Part shown: in pieces, positions 30,693 to 32,579 of the stretch
How the letters are laid out: every line of letters begins with the position of its first letter
Numbering within the stretch: position 1 is the first letter of the stretch
NCBI GenBank assembly: GCA_041648735.1
Contig: JBAZOO010000038.1
Coordinates: forward strand, 1 to 32,579
Length of the DNA stretch: 32,579 bases
Reading direction: 5' to 3'
From: JBAZOO01 sp041648735
Lineage (GTDB): Bacteria > Verrucomicrobiota > Lentisphaeria > Oligosphaerales > CAITYL01
Notes under the pieces: model-generated
The model's input: only the letters and a program-made list of their open reading frames with translations
Told to the model about the DNA's origin: nothing
Databases searched by the model: none
Made by a program: the position numbers and the translations under genes

Positions 30693-32126
30693 ATGCCCGA
30701 CAAACCCACCCCCGCCGCCCCCCGACCCACCACCGGCCCCCTCCTCTTCGGCGACCGGCCGCTGCCGCACGACCCGGACGCCGAAATGGCCGTCCTCGGC
30801 AGCATGCTGCTCGACCCCAAGGACGCCATCCCCACCGCCGCCGCCAAGCTCAGCTTCCCCAACAGCTTCTTCAACCCCGCCCACCAGACCATCTTCAACA
30901 CCCTGGCCAAGCTCCGGGACACCAAGATCGGCGACTGCATCGACCTGCTCGCCACCGCCAACGCCCTGAAGAGCGAAGGCGCCCTGGAAAAGGTCGGCGA
31001 CCGCGCCTACCTCGCCCACCTCATGAGCATGGTCCCCTCCGCCGCCAACGTCGAACTCTACGCCCAGATCGTCTACGACCACGCCCTGCTCCGCCGGCTC
31101 ATCCAGACCGGCGCCGACATCGCCGCCCGCGCCTTCGACCCCCAGGAGGACGTCCGCGTCCTCATCGACCAGGTCGAGGCCGAGATCATGACCCTCACCC
31201 GCCTCGGAGACAGCTCCGACATGGCGCCAGTCAAGAAATACATCACCGCCGCCATCACCCAGATCGAGAAAACCCTCAGCGACGACCCCGACGCCGGCGG
31301 CCTCAAGACTGGCTTCGGCAAGTTCGACGAAATGACCAACGGCCTCAAGCCCGGCGACATGGTCGTGCTCGCCGCCCGCCCCTCCATCGGCAAGACTGCC
31401 CTCGCCCTCAACGTCGCCGCCAACGTCGCCCTCGGTCCCGAAGGCCAGGCCGTCGGCGTCTTCAGCCTGGAAATGAGCGCCGAACAGCTCGTCATGCGCC
31501 TGCTCTGCAGCATCGCCCGGATCAGCCAGGGCGAACTGCGCAACAGCAAACTCGCCGGCAGCCGCTGGGAAGATCTGGTCGCCGCCGCCGACAAGCTCAA
31601 GAAGTCGCGCCTCTTCATTGACGACACCGGCGGCATCGACATCCTCGCCCTGCGCGAGAAGGCGCGCCGGCTCAAGCACAAGCACGGCCTCGACCTGCTG
31701 ATCATTGACTATCTCCAGCTCATCCGCCCCGTCGGCGGCAACCGCAACGCCTCCCGCGAAAACGATGTCTCCCAAATCTCCGGCAACATCAAGTCCCTCG
31801 CCAAGGAGCTGGGCATCCCCATCATCATCCTCGCCCAGCTCAACCGCCAGGCCGAACTCTCCGGCCAGAAGCCCAAGCTCTCCCACCTCCGCGAATCCGG
31901 CGCCATCGAGCAGGACGCCGACATCGTCCTGCTTCTCCACCGCAACCGCGACACCGACGCCAACGTCGACCCCAGCAAGGACACCCGCGAGGCGGAACTG
32001 ATCTTCGCCAAGCACCGCAACGGCGAGACCGGCATCATCCCCCTTGTCTTCACCCCCAAGCACACCCGCTTCGAAGTCGCCTCCCGCATCGCCGACAGCG
32101 ACGTCCCCCGCGACCGCGACCTCTGA
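30693..32126 (+). CDS. dnaB: Replicative DNA helicase DnaB
   Basis: A 477-residue hexameric helicase that unwinds DNA 5' to 3' at the fork. The N-terminal domain (about 22-125; PHDPDAEMAVLGSMLLDP, FFNPAHQTIF) is followed by a linker and the RecA-type motor: Walker A ARPSIGKT (228-235), FSLEMSAEQLVMRLL, Walker B LLIIDYLQL (335-343), LSHLRESGAIEQDADIVLLLHR and KHRNGETG. Length and motifs are typical. No intein is present. An AGGA lies upstream of the start. It follows the glycosyltransferase gene by 96 bp and probably has its own promoter. rplI, often next to dnaB, is absent. A weak CCGC/GCGG hairpin near 32145-32168 could be a terminator, but no T-tract follows. Confidence 0.97.
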   Translation: MPDKPTPAAPRPTTGPLLFGDRPLPHDPDAEMAVLGSMLLDPKDAIPTAAAKLSFPNSFFNPAHQTIFNTLAKLRDTKIGDCIDLLATANALKSEGALEKVGDRAYLAHLMSMVPSAANVELYAQIVYDHALLRRLIQTGADIAARAFDPQEDVRVLIDQVEAEIMTLTRLGDSSDMAPVKKYITAAITQIEKTLSDDPDAGGLKTGFGKFDEMTNGLKPGDMVVLAARPSIGKTALALNVAANVALGPEGQAVGVFSLEMSAEQLVMRLLCSIARISQGELRNSKLAGSRWEDLVAAADKLKKSRLFIDDTGGIDILALREKARRLKHKHGLDLLIIDYLQLIRPVGGNRNASRENDVSQISGNIKSLAKELGIPIIILAQLNRQAELSGQKPKLSHLRESGAIEQDADIVLLLHRNRDTDANVDPSKDTREAELIFAKHRNGETGIIPLVFTPKHTRFEVASRIADSDVPRDRDL

Positions 32127-32208
32127 CGCCTCGCGAAACCGGGCCGCCGCAATTGCATTTTGCGCGGCACGGATCATCCTTCCTCCCCGCCGGCAGCATG
32201 CAACCGTC

Positions 32209-32261
32209 CCAAATTCCGCCGTCCAATTCGCAAATCGGCACTCGGAAATCGCAATTCAAGA
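32209..32261. repeat. AAATTC/CAATTC-type intergenic repeat block
   Basis: About 50 bp of AT-richer words (CCAAATTCC, CCAATTCGCAAATCGGCA, CTCGGAAATCGCAATTC) between dnaB and tRNA-Ser, similar to the blocks at 3690, 14533 and 21898. Confidence 0.6.
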
Positions 32262-32270
32262 CACCGGCCC

Positions 32271-32343
32271 GGAGGGGTGGCTGAGCGGTTTAAGGCAGAG
32301 GTCTTGAAAACCTCCGTGGGCCTTGTGCCCGCCGCGGGTTCGA
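32271..32343 (+). tRNA. tRNA-Ser (anticodon TGA), 3' end missing
   Basis: Acceptor 5' strand GGAGGGG, a class II D-arm (GCTGAGCGGTTTAAGGC), anticodon arm GAGGT-CTTGAAA-ACCTC with anticodon TGA, a long variable arm (about 32316-32331) and the start of the T-arm (GCGGG-TTCGA) are intact. After TTCGA the expected T-stem and acceptor 3' strand (complement of GGAGGGG) never appear; the sequence turns into the 63-bp repeat. As written the gene cannot fold into a mature tRNA. It is either truly disrupted or, more likely, joined wrongly in assembly. Confidence 0.75.
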
Positions 32344-32579
32344 GCGCCCGAGCGCAGCGCGGGCACGGGCCGGCCGCCAGGCCGGCAGCGGGCAACGCGA
32401 GCGGCAGCGCCCGAGCGCAGCGCGGGCACGGGCCGGCCGCCAGGCCGGCAGCGGGCAACGCGAGCGGCAGCGCCCGAGCGCAGCGCGGGCACGGGCCGGC
32501 CGCCAGGCCGGCAGCGGGCAACGCGAGCGGCAGCGCCCGAGCGCAGCGCGGGCACGGGCCGGCCGCCAGGCCGGCAGCG
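32343..32579. repeat. 63-bp perfect tandem repeat, 3.75 copies, to window end
   Basis: Units start at 32344, 32407, 32470 and 32533; the last is cut by the end of the window. All copies look identical. Each unit can form hairpins, for example GCCGGCC-GCCA-GGCCGGC and GCCCG...CGGGC. It is open in all copies on the minus strand as a 21-residue Ala/Pro/Leu/Cys repeat, but no start signal supports a protein. The first copy begins within the T-loop of tRNA-Ser. Confidence 0.9.

Noticed and set aside
29634..32177. 847-codon minus-strand open frame antisense to dnaB and the glycosyltransferase
   Set aside because: Covers two real genes and their promoters; no domain; composition typical of a shadow.
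32343..32579. CRISPR array or repeat-protein gene in the terminal repeats
   Set aside because: Units are contiguous and identical with no spacers, and no cas genes are near. The minus-strand 21-residue repeat frame has no start signal.

Overview
The window is about 32.6 kb of very GC-rich DNA from a Gram-negative bacterium that can live without oxygen. LpxD, an OmpH/Skp-type chaperone, a TolC-type channel and lipoproteins show an outer membrane. An oxygen-sensitive class III ribonucleotide reductase shows anaerobic capacity. The gene content and the many low-GC intergenic repeats suggest the Planctomycetota-Verrucomicrobiota-Lentisphaerota group, perhaps Lentisphaeria, but this is inference and there is no rRNA to test it. 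The right end stops inside a tandem repeat that starts inside a tRNA gene, which looks like an assembly break.

Left part (252-7968, minus strand): a drug-efflux operon reading tetR, HlyD-type lipoprotein, ABC ATPase A, TolC-type channel, ABC ATPase B, and two ABC-2 permeases. It resembles the E. coli cecR-ybhGFSR operon. The double ATPase YbhF appears here as two separate genes with an outer-membrane channel gene between them. Four-base ATGA overlaps join several of the genes. A self-regulation site (promoter plus palindrome) precedes tetR.

Accessory interval (8000-10530): a WYL-type regulator on the plus strand converges on an unrecognised 472-codon gene that overlaps its 3' end by 148 bp.

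Housekeeping block (10677-24464, minus strand): nusA-infB-rbfA without rimP or truB beside them; a thiol redoxin next to nrdD, with a canonical pair of NrdR boxes around the nrdD promoter; accD, comF, lpxD and skp; an STAS-domain protein; and a short alanyl-tRNA synthetase that lacks the C-terminal domain.

Right part (24595-32579): a membrane hybrid histidine kinase (GAF, three PAS, kinase, two receivers); a tRNA-Arg/tRNA-Phe pair with promoter and terminator on the minus strand; an M48 lipoprotein protease; a dolichol-phosphate-mannose-synthase-like glycosyltransferase; dnaB; and a tRNA-Ser gene whose 3' end is replaced by 63-bp repeats.

Two cross-cutting patterns stand out. At least five kinds of AT-richer intergenic repeat recur between the genes. 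Six predicted promoters share a -10 element beginning TAC, usually preceded by GC. No CRISPR array, prophage, transposase or complete insertion sequence was seen. No clearly new multi-gene system could be demonstrated; the best candidates for novelty are the channel-split efflux operon, the tRNA-Ser/63-bp repeat junction and the unrecognised gene at 9027-10445.
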